Positions 22,988 to 36,535 of a stretch of DNA of 64,000 nucleotides are shown piece by piece. A model generated the notes under the pieces. It had not been told where the DNA came from and searched no databases. It saw only the letters and a program-made list of their open reading frames with translations. The translations under genes were made by a program, and so were the position numbers. The stretch covers positions 17,659,969 through 17,723,968 of the forward strand of contig NC_064035.1 in assembly GCF_932526225.1 (NCBI RefSeq), in the 5' to 3' direction. Within the stretch, counting starts at the first letter, position 1. Each line of letters opens with the position of its first letter. Source of the stretch: Nematostella vectensis. Taxonomy: Eukaryota > Cnidaria > Anthozoa > Actiniaria > Edwardsiidae.

Positions 22988-23926
22988 AGTAAGGGTCAGT
23001 ACAAGGGGAGCATGTTGGGTAAAAAAATCGGCAAGCAAAAGGAAAACATTGACTGACGCTCGTTACTATATGTGCTAAAATACCATGCTACGGGGAAGAG
23101 AGCGAGAAAGCATGGAGTCATGTTATTTTTGAAAATTGTTTTATTTTTCTCTTCATTCACTGCTCAATACTGTTGAGCAGCTCAACAGTAGCTTTGCAAT
23201 AAATAGATTTACATATAGCATATCATATCATATATCGACCCGGGATGCTCGGGAAGTTCTCTTTTCTCTTAAATATCACACTGATGCTTTTTGAAAATAC
23301 TGAGCATATCATTATTTGTGAAAAATATTTCATACAAAATTTCAGTCTATCAGTTTTTCTATAACAACTAGCGAACGACGTAAAAGGAAACTGCGAAAAA
23401 AAGACACTCACGTCACGTGTACAGAAGCTAAGTTTAGCTAACTTTAACATCAAAATCTCTTTCATTCAAGGCAGAATTACTCCGAAAAGAATCGTCGCAG
23501 AATTTAGCCGATAATCACTATACATGGTGGTTTTTATAAAGACAAGTACGTCTACGATAGAAAAATATGAAAAATAGAAATTTAAATATATAAATAAATA
23601 CAAGAAATGGGAGAGGAGGAATGGAGGAATTGTCGGAGTCGTGCAATTCAAAGCACATATAAACACTTGCAGGGGATGTTTAGACACGGTAAACTGCATG
23701 TCCGAGTCTTTGTGAATGTTCCTCCATACTGAGTACCTGGCCATAAGTCCACAGGACTGTAAGACCATTAACAGTCGTAACAAGCACGGCCAGTTGCTAT
23801 GGTTATACCATAGATACCATAGTGAAACCTGTCCAATATGTGGCGATACTGCAACAAAACCAAAACGCGCAACAAACTCTCTATTTACATGCTCTCGCGA
23901 ATTCGAAAAATATCCTACGTACTCTC

Positions 23927-26900
23927 TCAGTCTAGTATAACTACTTCCGCTCTTGGACTGAAGTCCGTAAAACTATCGAAACTGCTGCCGAAAAAGTTCA
24001 TAAAGCTTCTGTCCTCGAATTCACTCACGTAGACACAGTCCTCCTTCATTACATCTTGCTGGATGGACTCCTGGAGTTGACGCGATTTGCGCACCAAATT
24101 CTGCAGTTGAATCCCCGCCATGTCTGATAACTTCTTTCTGATCTTGTTAAAGTCAGAGCGTAGACCAGTTTCTAGAAATCTAAAGAAGAATGGTAGAAAT
24201 CATTAAAAACACGTTTTGACACGTTCTTTGTCTTTTCACGTTCCACAATCTCTATCATACAAAAGCGGACAGCCATTTAGGCTTTAAAAAAAGTCTCTTA
24301 AATGTTTATCTGCTTGAATATATTTTTGTATATATGTGTTCGGCTCCTTTGATGTGAATGCTTCTTTTACGGATCAGAGAAACTCTACTTAAATTTCTAA
24401 TTCAACACATCTAAATGACATGGTCGTTCCCATCAATAACGTAGCACTTAAAAGCGGTGAACACAAGCCACTTATGAATGCATTTCGAGAGCAAACTTGA
24501 GTCAGGTAAAGGCTTAGGAAGATTATCTTCTGGTTGGCCTGGGGCATTTAGCTCAAGCCGTCGCACGTTCCCTCTCTCAAGATAAGCCAAAATGCGAAAC
24601 ACACAAACTTCCAGAGTACCGCTATCGCATGGTAACCAAAATTGAGTCTTATCGAAGATGACGTGACAGCTAACACCACTAGAGGCTAAACTAGCCCACA
24701 AAAAGACCGGATAGAGTTTTTCGCTGAGAGATATTAGCCGCAAATAAAGATCTCGACATCAGTTTTACTATAATACAGTGCAAAAAAAAAAAAAAAAAAA
24801 ACCTTAGTAGTATATGCTAAACGAAATGGGTGGTTATGCGATAGCTATTGACACTACTTTAATAAGAAATATTAATAAGAAATAATCATCTAAGAGCAAA
24901 ACAATAGTGACAGTGGTTAATATTTTAAAAGAACATTAAGCGTATTCCAAAAACATGACTCATCAGGTTTGTGAATTGTTTTGGGTACTTATCAGAAATC
25001 TATCTCTTATGAATAAGTAGTTTGGTTACCCTGGTTCCAGAGCCTCGAACGTCTCTCTATTTAGTGGCTCGCTAGTGGCGAGCTGGCCACAAAATGGAGA
25101 GACGTTCGAGGCTCTGGAACCAGGGTATAGTTTGGTTCGCTTGCGGCTGATTAAAACGTTTGAAGGAAATATGTATGTAGAAATAACAGAAAGTCAGTAC
25201 CGGTTGCAAATGTCAGTATATTCGAAGACGCTGGCTGCAGCTTGCGTGACACTATTTTTTTTTGCTTGTACAGCGAACGTTTAAATAATTATAATTTTGG
25301 AAAACAGATTCTCCGTGCCTCATTCTATGCTTTAGCGATATTCAATAGGTTGAATTCCACAGACATTTTAAGCGGATTATAATGCGGCACTAAAACAATC
25401 GTCAGCCTGGTCGTGCGCAGAGTTGTAAAGGCATATGAAGCAGCTTACCTCTGTACCAGGGACTGTATGCAGCCTGTGTTGTAGTGAGGGGTGGGGAGGT
25501 CTGCAGAAGATATACAGGCCGGGCGTAGGGGCCGTACGACGTAGTCACCCAGTAAGGGATGCATCCAGCCATTTTCTTTGAACCAAGCCACAACAATCTC
25601 CTTGCGCTCAAAGTACAATTTAAGCTTGGTGAAACTCTCTAGATTCCCATTTTCTAGGAAATCCCTGGAAAAGAAAAGTTTCCGTATAAGAAATCGCGGC
25701 ATTCAACAAGGCTAGGCCATTTTAAAACCACGCTTTTTTCCTGTTTTAAAAGAGATGAGATAGAATCATGCATTAGTAACGCAGTTATGGTTAAGGGGAG
25801 TGAGTCATTGCGATAATGGACCCCTCCTTGGTCATAATGGATGGTCTTCTCGGGGTTCCCCTGGAGTATTGGTACTGAGTTTGCTAGGATGCAGAGATTA
25901 ACGGCTGTCAGTATCAGCGACGTCGTGATTTGGTCGGTTGACGTAACACTATTATTTTGAAGGATTGCTTCATCAGCAGCGCATAATGGTTGCTCAAAGG
26001 CGAGCCCTTAAATTGCTGCAGAACAATATTTTAGAGTAGGAACAATAGCACTGGATCTAGGCTACGATAAGAAGGCTATAACGGCCCTTGACATGAAGGC
26101 TATAACGGCCCTTGACATGATAAATGGCGAAAAATTTAACAACAAAAAACGCTTTTGTATTCCGTTCTTCCATAACGTGCGCTCAAAGTGAATAATGAAA
26201 AGTCAAACGATGCATAAACACCTTAGTCATGCAATGAAAGGGTAAAGATGTTAGGCCTGGTTGCATGAAGAAACGATGCAATCTGTGAGGAAATGTTAGG
26301 AGAGAAGTCGAACCCAAGACATCAAATAAGTCGCAATATCGTTAATTTATCTGTTGTCAGCATAGCAAGGAATTGGAAACTATGTTAAGGGCATAAACAA
26401 TCTTAAAAATTACTTACTTGCAATATCTGTGCTCTCTCACCACAGCTGACGGCCTATGCTCCTTACGGTATGCAGTTTCTCTTCTGTTTTGCCAGAGCCA
26501 AACTTCGTGAAGTCTCTCAATATAAGGCTTTGCTTTACTAAGAAAGTCGTTAACAGTAAGCTCCACTTCTTCCGATAGAGGTGTTAGCTAAAACAACAAG
26601 ACAAACCAGTTATTCATCTGAAGATATATATTTTTCTTGCATATATTTTGGAACATTTGTATACTGTTAGGTTCCTACTTTAGCCCTAAAATATATCTGC
26701 TTTGTAACAGTATGCTTAACTGGTCTACCCCCTCCCCCTCCCAACAAACACACACTTTTTATTGGTTCTAATAAAAAGGGATAAATATCTAAGGATTCAG
26801 CGAAAATGAGTTAACAATATTTAGATAGAAACCTGATTATTACTCAGGGTTGTCTAATCAGAAGCTAAAACTAACCTCTGCTATCAACGGGAGCCCACGA

Positions 26901-29900
26901 AGGCTATTTTTGGGTTAAATAATGGGAAGGGCATCATCTAGACAGCAATCAGAAAAATGCTCAATTGAATGATGTTCAAAATGAACAGGCCATACCTCTC
27001 TGTTGACATATTTGAGACAATGACGATAATCTTGAGCTACCATTTCTCCTTGTCGTGGTGGCCATAACTTCACACTTTTTGCATCTAACCAGTTCTTAAA
27101 GTAGCCACAGAATTCAGCATAGGCTTTAACAGTCCTAAAACCACCCTTTAACCTTCCATCAATGTACTTGGTCGTAATCTGAGGGCAAAAAATAAGAAAA
27201 AATTATTCATTTTTTTCAACCCTTATAAACAAATATAATATCATAAAAAAGCCTAGATGTTATTTTGAATGTAGGAACAGTTAAAGTCAAAATAGAACAC
27301 AGTGTTAAAGTCAAGAAACAACATTATGTACACATTTAATGCTGCTGCAGCTATCACCAGATATTCTCACTGAAGTTATTTCTTAGTCACTGAAGCTGAG
27401 TGGCCAAAAGATGTTATTTTCTGTATCAAATCTTACTATAACAAGACCTGGCAACTGCAATTAAACAAAAGTAGAAATCTACCCCCTTGAATGTCATAGT
27501 CTCCATTGATATCTGCATTAGTAAAAATTGCAAAAATCCAGTAAATGTTTGCTTTCCGGCACAGGATTGGCTGTAGCACGAAGATAGCAACATTTGAACA
27601 CAATTGTACACAATTGATTTGTACACAATCCTACATATACTGATGCACCAGAGCTGAAAGTCACCATCAATTATCCATCACTCACAAGTATATAAATGAG
27701 TGATCGACACAGCATGAGAGGGACCACATAGGAGAGCAGGATCTCTGCTAGGAAACCATGTTGCCATATATGTACATTCACAGCAGGGTCTTCTTAACAA
27801 GCATAATATATGATCTTTAAGATGAAGTGTTAACACATGCTCCCTCGCTCTGCCCATAACAATAAGTACAAAACTAAACACTCAAATATAAATGAGCATA
27901 CCTGGTGTAGCATATAGTTGTGTGTTGTTGGTCGCATGTGTTCCGTTAGAGCTTTCAGAGCTTTGTGATTGCCCATTTCTCTGTCTTCTAAATACTGGTA
28001 CCACTTTTGCTGCCGAGATGAGTGTAGAGAAAGTTGATAATGTTCCTCTAGGGCCTGCCGATTCCGCAGGCATCGCTTTAGCACATAGTTCTGCATTGGT
28101 ACAATACCACCATGTTTTTTAACAAATATTTTGTACAAAGAACTCCATTCATAATAGCTAGATGGGTAATCAGCTTCTTGGTTATCATCTCTATCTGCAG
28201 AGTAAGAAAACATATATAAAATTAGTGGAACAGGCAAATCATGGAACAAAGAAGACAAGAAATTAGTCACCATTGTAAACAATACTATTGACATGCTTAT
28301 ATCTACACAACTGTCCAATAGCTGCTAAGACAGTCTGACAACGTTAGGACAAGTATCAGGATGAACTTGTGTTAGGATGTCTCAGTGCTGACAAAGTTTT
28401 TAAAGGCACAATGGGGAACTCAGGAAGCATATAAAATATGAATAATTTCTTGAAAATAAGCTTGCTGTTTAAAAAGGTGTCACAAGTGCTGGTTCACATC
28501 GCAAAAGACAAAATATATATTATATTTACCTTGCTGGGTCTCCTCGTAATGAGATTCTAGACATTCATCTGTCAGCCCCCATATAGACTTTGCCTGGCTT
28601 GGGGTCAAATGGCTAACACTGTGTGACGGAGGCTCTGAATTTAGCAGATACCACACTATTACAGAAGTCTTGAGCTGACTGACAGGTCGGAAAAAATTAT
28701 GGTCATTCTTGAGAACTTCAGCTTTGTAGAACATTTCATACAGATAAATATATGAGTATTCTGGCCATCTGGTCACTAGATCAAAGTCAGCCTATGGAAG
28801 AAGAAAAAACATAAACAATTTGTTAAGTCTACTGAGTATGCCTATAATACAAAGAGCCCTTGTCCTTCATCTCAAACTAATTACTATGGACATTTCTTGA
28901 TTAATAATAATTAATTCCATTATGAGGGAATCTAGATGAAAAAAGCCCCTTGTACTAGCATTTACAGGGATTTGAGGGTCATTTTGCTTCTAGCAGCATT
29001 AATCATGAAGATTCTATATGACTAAGCCCATCATTTATGAGGAAAACAAAAGAGAGACATGAACATTTGATTAGTTGTAAAAGGAAATATCCCATGGGGT
29101 ATGTATGAATAGATAGCTGTGACATTTAAATGCGTATCTATAGAGAATCTGCATTCTGATCATAGCAACTGAGAACTCAAAGATAAGTTTTCAATGCATA
29201 CTATATGAAAACAATTTGGAGGATTAGCGGAGTAACAGCAAAAGACACTAGGTGAGCCGTCTAATCTACATGTTCAACTCAATTTCAATAAAAAATGGCA
29301 TCCTTCGAAACAGGACTGCTCCTCTGCTTTCATTAGCTGAAAAAGGTTTCTTTCTGATCACACTTCCTTGCATTAAAATTACACACACACAAAAGTTAAT
29401 TTTAAAGGAATAATAGATAACACGAAAGCCGAGTTTTGAGAAAAAACCTGGTAGCCATCTGATGGACTAAACATTAGCTAAAAGAGGTTTTAAATTTCAA
29501 CGTCTAACCAAAAGTTCTTTAAATATAAGCCACAAACTCGCACAGCCCTTCTCAATTCTGCTAACGATAATTAAGTAGATATATTCTCTACAAAAGCAGC
29601 TTTGTTCACCAGCTGCAAGACTATCTATTCAGTCGTTAGTAAGGCGAACTAAAACGTTGAAAGCAACCTACTCGTGTTTTCTATTGAAGTCATATCGTGA
29701 CCAAGTAGAAAAACATATCCAAACGCTTGAATATCTGGAACAGTCCCAACAACACTGAAGCTGGTGTGGATTCCGAACAAAAAGTTGCATTTGCATGTAA
29801 TATAATAAAGCCCTATCAGCAAACGAATTTACAAGGCCCAAAGGCATTGGATAAAAGTTGTCAATACACGGGAATTATTGATTTCCTTTCACTCGCAAAG

Positions 29901-31176
29901 TGGTTTGGAGAGTGGGGAGGGGGGAACACGTTTGGAACAGCTGTAGCCGCCCTGCGAACTGACAATAAAACCATCAACATTTACACGATAAAATCGTTTC
30001 AATTTCCCCCACAAATGGACTAGATTTCCTTATTCATATTATATTTTCAAAAAACTCGCACTAGGCCGAACACGAATTTGCCCTGTAGAGCCCAGCGAAA
30101 ATGCTATTCCCTTTTCTGTATCGACAAACATGTAAAAACTTGCAACAACTTCCAAGAGCAGGAGGAAAAAAATCGTGCCAGTGGAAATAATAAAAGGATA
30201 TCCATTTATATTCCATATTTTCATCGATCCATAATCTAAAGTTCGTTTGTGCGAAATATAAAGCGGTGTCAGTCGTTCAGCCAGACCCTATCTGGGTCTC
30301 CCCTCTATACAGACCGTGCTAAAACTTCGGTATATCTCCTGCTTTCATAGAACTGAATCGCGGGACTTATCGTCTAACAAATATGCAAAAAGGTCGAAAT
30401 TCGAGAGTTATTTACACAAAAGCCCAAAGCCCCTAGAATCATCTAAAGACGAAGCTCCTATTTCTTGGCGGCTTAAAGATGTGACTTGAATACAAAAATA
30501 AAAGCGCTCTAGTTCTCGGGATCCATGAATGGCTTTGAGAGTGCGAGTCGTGTACTACCGCTCATCCGAAAGCGAGGAAATACTGGAGAGAAGAAAATAA
30601 ATTTCACTCCTTTGGCGTTGGAAATAAAAGGACTCTGCGAATTGCCCATTAACTATGTCGGGTTTGGCTCAAACCTGCGGGTAGGGGAACAGAAACACAT
30701 GGTACAATCGGTCCATCGGAAACGCCGTGCTCGAGCACTTTCGTGCTCAAAAATCATTGCGTTCAGCGAAGATATCTCTTGCTATCTAAAATCCTTCCTT
30801 CTCTTGGCACATGAGCGACTGAATATAGCGAAAGCTACCTTTGAATTACTTGATAAACATTACTTACTTTACACCGATGACGCCATATTAGATCGGAGAG
30901 ACAGAGCCGATGGAACAACCTACAAGTTTTGCTCAGAGTTATAAGAGTCTTGAAGTCCAGATATTCCAGTATAACAACCAGAACTTCTTCGCTTAAATGA
31001 GTAAGCAATGATGGCGGTAGGATAATTCTACAAGACATTTCTTCGGGCTGAAATATCCGTGTGTTAGGAGATAATCTATGTAGTGGAGGCACACAGAACG
31101 GCGAAAAAGTTCGTCCATTTGTATATCCACAAGCAAATTTCTTCGATTTTGGGGAGCTTATATGCTGGTCCAACAT
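23927..31176 (-). CDS. F-box protein with an unrecognised C-terminal region (complete, about 561 aa)
   Basis: Minus strand, seven exons that agree in phase: 31176-30868, 28791-28530, 28194-27902, 27178-26996, 26587-26418, 25664-25449 and 24179-23927 (TGA). Donors are mostly GTAAGT or GTATGC. Residues about 53-100 are an F-box (LSEEVLVVILEYLDF, then CRLFHRLCLSDLIWRHRCK), so an SCF ligase subunit is likely. The following 460 residues are rich in Trp, Tyr and charged residues, with blocks such as WPEYSYIYLYEMFYKAEVL, YYEWSSLYKIFVKKHGG and PYIERLHEVWLWQNRR, probably helical. I recognise no WD40, LRR, Kelch or other substrate domain. The start is uncertain: an in-frame ATG at 31038 would remove 46 residues. 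The first intron is 2.1 kb. Confidence 0.8.
25027..25127. mobile_element. 101-bp near-perfect hairpin element, TACCCTGGTTCCAGAG ends
   Basis: The first 31 bases are exactly inverse to the last 31, and the pairing continues with a few gaps almost to the centre (GTGGC .. GCCAC). It lies in the last intron of the unrecognised F-box gene. Family members are at 4284-4322 and 8608-8710, and a single end (GCCTCTGGTACCTAGGGTA) is at 38512-38530. Confidence 0.85.
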
Positions 31177-31329
31177 AATTCTTTGTGATCTGGCCTGAAT
31201 AACAGTTCTCTTCTGGGGCCAAATCCTTTACATAAATAGAAAACGATAACTCAACCTCCCTTCCTAATGACTCAATATCTCTAAGGCTAAAACCGACCTT
31301 TGTTGTTTTTATATTCTTTTGACACGTGC

Positions 31330-31400
31330 ATTTCCCGTAGCAATGCGCATGTGCAGCCGGTGCGCTGACATGAAAGCGACCAATCAGAGCGTGCGGCGCG
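31330..31400 (-). promoter_or_regulatory. Probable promoter of the seven-exon F-box gene
   Basis: A locally GC-richer, CpG-containing patch has an inverted CCAAT box (CCAAT at 31380-31384, ATTGG on the gene strand) next to GCGTGCGGCGCG, and two NRF-1-like GCGCA words (CAATGCGCATGTGCAG). It lies 150-220 bp upstream of the chosen start. No TATA box was seen. Confidence 0.45.
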
Positions 31401-31689
31401 TGTTTGGAATACTTTGTCTGTTGAACTGGTTGTACTAATATAACATAATTACCACAGCTCGCACACACGGAACACAAATCATTCCACGGAGAGCTCTTAG
31501 CCAGCTCAAAGCCATCAGTCTTAAAAGACAGCTTAGTCATTGGAAAAGACGCGGCAGCATATCGATTCGGTCCACTAAATATAATCTCCAGAAGAACTGT
31601 TCTAGAATTGCCTAGAGGACGAAACCCAGCCACAATGTCAGAATGAGAAACATAATCCTTTATTGAATTTTCTGAAGTTTCCACTTCGC

Positions 31690-34170
31690 TGACTTGATCA
31701 GCCCGATGGCTAGGAGCAAAGCTAATGTAGACAAAAGTAGATAGGCTCTTTGGTTCAAACGCTCCGAGTATTTTCTTTCAAACCGGAGCCGTGTACTACA
31801 GGCGGTGCGTGACGGACTGTTTCCAAAGAATCAACATCCTACTCCTAACGCTAGATCGTGTCACGAACCGATTTGAACTCGCAAATTTTTCTTGTATGAG
31901 TGGACTTCCTGTGAATAGAGAGAACACGTCTGTAACGGAAACAGTTCACCAACGCCCGCCCGGCTTTCGCTTTGCTATAGATACTGACAAAGTGCGCTTT
32001 GTTTTCTTTTGCAAACAAGCCTAGCGTCAGTGTTCTTATGGCTTTAGCTCGAATTTAATCAGCCCTTGAGTGCCCCCAGTATCGATAAATTTAAAACAGA
32101 ATAAAAACCACATGGAGAAAGAGTGAAAGAGCCTTTTGCGGATTTAATGCACTACTGTAATACCATAATGTCGGCATCGATGTAAAAGCCTTTGCAATAT
32201 ACTAGTAGATTTGAATTCTCTACGAAGATATTTTAGCACCAAGGACACAATTCGATAATTAGGGAACGGAAAGGTAAATATTGAAATTACTGTCGAATTT
32301 TAAAATGCGTCAGTGCAAAGGGTCCAATCACCGGAACGAGTGAGTGTCTTTAGGAGAAAGGGCTTTGTTCGCTATATTAGAAGAACTGAAATGTTAATTA
32401 CTTTTCAGAGTTCTATTAGCGGACAACCAACGAATATATACCCATGGGAGACTTTACGGGAGGGTAATTTGTTCAGTGCTAGTTCTTCCAAACAAAACCG
32501 CACAATCGCAATACCCGCTAAATACCGATCACGTGGTCACCCCCTTTCTATAAAAAACCCAGCTGCCTGTAATCTTCTTTGGACCTTTGTTGGCTCGACT
32601 GGTATCTCGCAAAATAATTAGAAAAATGAATCGTAAATCACCTCTGTGTTGGCTTACGAACAAAGACAAGTTGATGACAAATTCTGTTTAGTCATATATT
32701 TTGATCTGTTCCTAGTAGCTTAGTAATGAGAAAATTGCGATTCTTTTTTCGGCACAGACACGTCTATCTTTTTGCGAACGTGACCAGATCATCACGAAAT
32801 CTCGAAAAGCTCAGTTTTAATAATTACTTTCACTGCTATCGAATGGCAGAGCATGATGGCACTCTTTTTTTTATAAGAACCTTTTTTAAGAGAACGTCTA
32901 GCCTGAGATTTCACCAAATTTTAAGCATGCTAAGATCATGCCGAGGTTCAGATAGCAAAAAAAAATTCTTTTTTAGTCCTGATGCGCTAAAATACAGAAT
33001 AAAATTGTGCTCATAGTAACAATCTTATTATTGCGTAGTGTAATTCTCTTACTAACAGTTTATTGGGCATTTATATTCTTATGTACGCTAAAATTTATGA
33101 ACATCGTTAAGAACGTATTCAGCCTTTAAATGTCCAAAAAATAATAACGGCCCAGCCTCAACTGACAGACGTTCTTATAAAAAAAGAGTGTATCTAATCT
33201 GCTACAAATGCGCCCATTAGTACGAAGGAGCTTCATAAGTTAATGCGCAGCTGAAGGATTTGAACGGCTACTTTTTGGCTGTCCTTCGTAGAGCTGATAG
33301 TCATAAAAATGCCCGATTCAAATTACAATAGACAAAGCTTTCGCTTTCGCACAGGTACACGTCTACATAAGCAATTTCCACTTGCTAGCCATTAATAAGG
33401 AGATGACAGCCACAGGTTTTTTTAGGCATCGTCCACGTTTTACCGAGTCACATAAGTTTGCACAATACATTCGACTTTTACTGCGATACCGTATTTGACC
33501 GATGTGCTTTTGGCGTGTTAAACATAAAACTGACAAAATAAAACTGGCATATTGTCACCTTCGATTTAAATATTTCCCTAACGCAAATTTAGTTTGGGTT
33601 CCCTGTGTGTAAACCTACTAAATGGGGGGATATGTATCACACACACATTCCACTTCGGATGGTCACTGCATGCATATAACTACGAAAGTGCAAGAAAATG
33701 TTATTTTCTTGCAAGTGCAAAACACTCCGTCGCAACCCTTTCAATTCTACGAAGATGATATTTTCACCGTGAGAAGCATTGGTAAGTGCTAAACGTGCTT
33801 TTAATATTTTTTGTTCCCACGGACCAATGTGCCGGTGGTGAAGGGAGTTGTATGGTGAGACCACATGTATAAAGTGTGGTTTCGATAAAACACAGCAGGT
33901 TTCACATTGTACATTGAGAAGGTGTGGTCTACCTGTGCTGTGTAAACGTTTGGAATTTGCGGTGATTCTATCAGTCAAAAACGGCCTACACTTACCTCAA
34001 AACAACCAAAATGGGAGCACTGATCTAGAAGAATAGATTAGGGTGCGCATTTATTGTTGTTATATATAGTTACTAGAAGTATTTTGAGGTGAACAAGGCA
34101 ATATCTTCTTGACTTGAATTGTATTTTTTTTCTGCGCTTTCTGGCGTTCGTTTGGATCCCGGCAGCGTTA
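31690..34170. other. Gene-poor interval
   Basis: AT-rich sequence with short open frames on both strands, none with a recognised domain or matching splice sites. No RNA gene seen. Confidence 0.4.
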
Positions 34171-34172
34171 GT

Positions 34173-34340
34173 TAGGCTGGTCGAATACGATTGCAGCTAA
34201 TTTGACCGTACGATCGCAACTACCGCATTCCGATCGCAAAGTGGTTACCCATTATCGCACTTGATCGCAGGGTTAGTTTCCTTAAAAATCGCACACGATC
34301 GCCGGCGGTAGAATGCGATCTTATGGAAACCGGCCTTTTT
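34173..34340. mobile_element. GATCGCA-rich short element, probable MITE
   Basis: Starts near TAGGCTGGTCGAATACGATT and ends near GATCTTATGGAAACCGGCCT; these are imperfect inverses of each other. The body repeats the GATCGCA/TGCGATC word about nine times in both orientations. Boundaries are approximate and no target duplication was established. Confidence 0.45.
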
Positions 34341-36535
34341 AATGTTACTTTTACTTCCGGTACATGAGTAAAACGGAAGTTAACTCCCTCCAGGTCCGCG
34401 TTTAAGAAGTCATGGAATGCGCCCTTTCTCTCTCACCCAGTCATAATAAACTTGCCTCTAGGGAGGACATGACCATAACCCTGCTAAGCCCGAGAGGGTC
34501 AATAAACAAAGATAAAATCTAAACCCATATCGCTACACATACAGTAGAGGTATTTGGTACGATCACACGTACTACATGGGGTTTCTCGTGCTTACAATTC
34601 CATCTATTCAATGGCACTTGTCGCAAAGACGCTCCGGCAAATTCATCTTAACACCTATAACTATCGAACTGATCAATGCGATCACCAATCGCCAACTGCA
34701 CTCTATCTTATCTGCTTATTTCTGCTATTTCTCCTATTCTGCACCAGAACACGTATTTGAACGAAATTCATGCCCGTTTTGTTGCAGCATGTCCATCACT
34801 CTAAATCCACTACCCACAAATAAACGTTATATTTTATATTATAGTTTCGAGTATAACCTATTTTTCTAGTAAAAGCCAAGGTCGCCGCGCTTTAGACGTG
34901 ACGGAAAAAGGCGAGACGTGACAATGCTGGTTCGCCAGGGTCACGTGCGTCGGCTGGGTCAATGACGTCACAATGTCAATACTGAAGCGACTCTTCTGTT
35001 GCGGATATGACGTCACAAGTGCCGCAATAATAGTAATAGGGCTTCTAAATAGCTATCGGTCGGTCTTTTTGACCTTTAGGTAAATATAGGGAGAAAACAT
35101 TGATGTATTTATTTTACTACAGGAAAACTAAGCATTCAGACCATGCTTGCTGACAGTTTCTTTCATCGTCTAGTAACAGTTTATTACTTTTTGCATTGCT
35201 TATCAAGATTCTTGACGCTCGGAACATTATTATCATAACACTGTATGAATGAGTGAAGCAATGCACGATTCAAGCAAAATAATTCTATTGCGTGTTTTAT
35301 GTATCAGTACGTTAGAACTGGAGTGATAGCTTTCTTAGCACGGTGACGTGTCTTTGTCTTCACGCGGCTGCACAGCTCTTGCCTAATGTCCACCTTCACG
35401 TAATTACTGGCGATAATGGATCGTCTCGCACGAACGCGAACCGCTTAGAAGTGGGGGCCTTTCGTCACAGATGCACTCGACGGCGGCGTGTCATATCACG
35501 GCATTTCGCATGGTTGGGGACCCAGTGGTCTTAACGAGGATAGAGGACTGTACGAGAACAATTTAGTTCGAACGTAAGGGAAATTCATTTATTATCCCGA
35601 GGAGGGGCGTGACGATTTTGATAAAAGTAATGGATAAAATTAGTTGACCCCCTCTCCCTTTAGGAGGAACAAAATTTTCCATGCCCCCTCCTACGTCCCC
35701 CCATATTTTCGGTGCCTCCCCCCTCCCGAAAATCGTAGAAAGGAGCAAAGAAAGGAACAGCAATGACAAGTAAAGGAATGCGATCATAGAGATTAGCTGC
35801 AAGCTGGACAGAAAGTGAAGGGGAAGAATTTGGCTGAAAACATTAAGGGACGAGGTCAAAACAATTATCCAAACTAGGGACCCGACTTTAAAAAAAAGGT
35901 TGATTTTTTCACAATCTACAGTATCACTTGCCATTAATTGAGTTGATAAACATTGTGAAAAGGGCTTGCATTTTAGTCAATATCTTACTTCCACATATTA
36001 TGATAAAAGGTGTATAAATTACTTTCAACAGGATTGGGCTGTGCTGTCAGCTGGCTATGATCCCATTCGGCCTGGTTGCAATCCGATTCTGCTTTGCCTA
36101 TATTAAACACAATTGGATGACATCTTCATTCCCTTAATAGAATAAATGCTATTGTTTGAGAGGGGTGTTAGGTTTATTGATGTTGACATAGCATTTTCGG
36201 TTTTATCGTTCCCCCTAGCAATTTTGTCTAATAATCCTCAGAGAGCCATCACTTTAATGAAACATACCTTAGAATTCATGTTGCATCGCGTTTTGGACAA
36301 TACTTTATGCAAAATAGTACTTTTTGAGGCATTAGTTTATACACCCAATATTGCTTGAAAAATACAGAGGTTTGTATGGGAACGATCGACTTCCAGTGGA
36401 TAGTGGTTCGATGGTTCACACTCGACTCATTATTTCACTAGACTCTGATTGGCTCATTGTGCAAGATGCTGTCTCCTCACACAAAGATGTCACTTTTTGT
36501 AGAAGAGGATGGGTGTTCTTCTTGCACATACTAAC
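34341..36535. other. Gene-poor interval left of the G2E3-like exons
   Basis: I looked here for HECT or PHD exons that should follow the two G2E3-like exons on the minus strand and saw none. No other gene is supported. Confidence 0.4.

Noticed and set aside
24411-24743. 110-codon minus-strand frame between the last two exons of the seven-exon F-box gene
   Set aside because: It has no ATG start, no acceptor of the required phase and no recognised domain; the flanking exons join in phase without it.
30525-30944. 139-codon plus-strand frame
   Set aside because: It lies partly antisense to the F-box exon and in its intron; no domain and no splice partners were seen.
35563-35934. 123-codon hydrophobic minus-strand frame
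   Set aside because: Hydrophobicity comes from T-rich complement sequence; no splice sites or motifs, and it was tested as a continuation of the G2E3-like gene without success.
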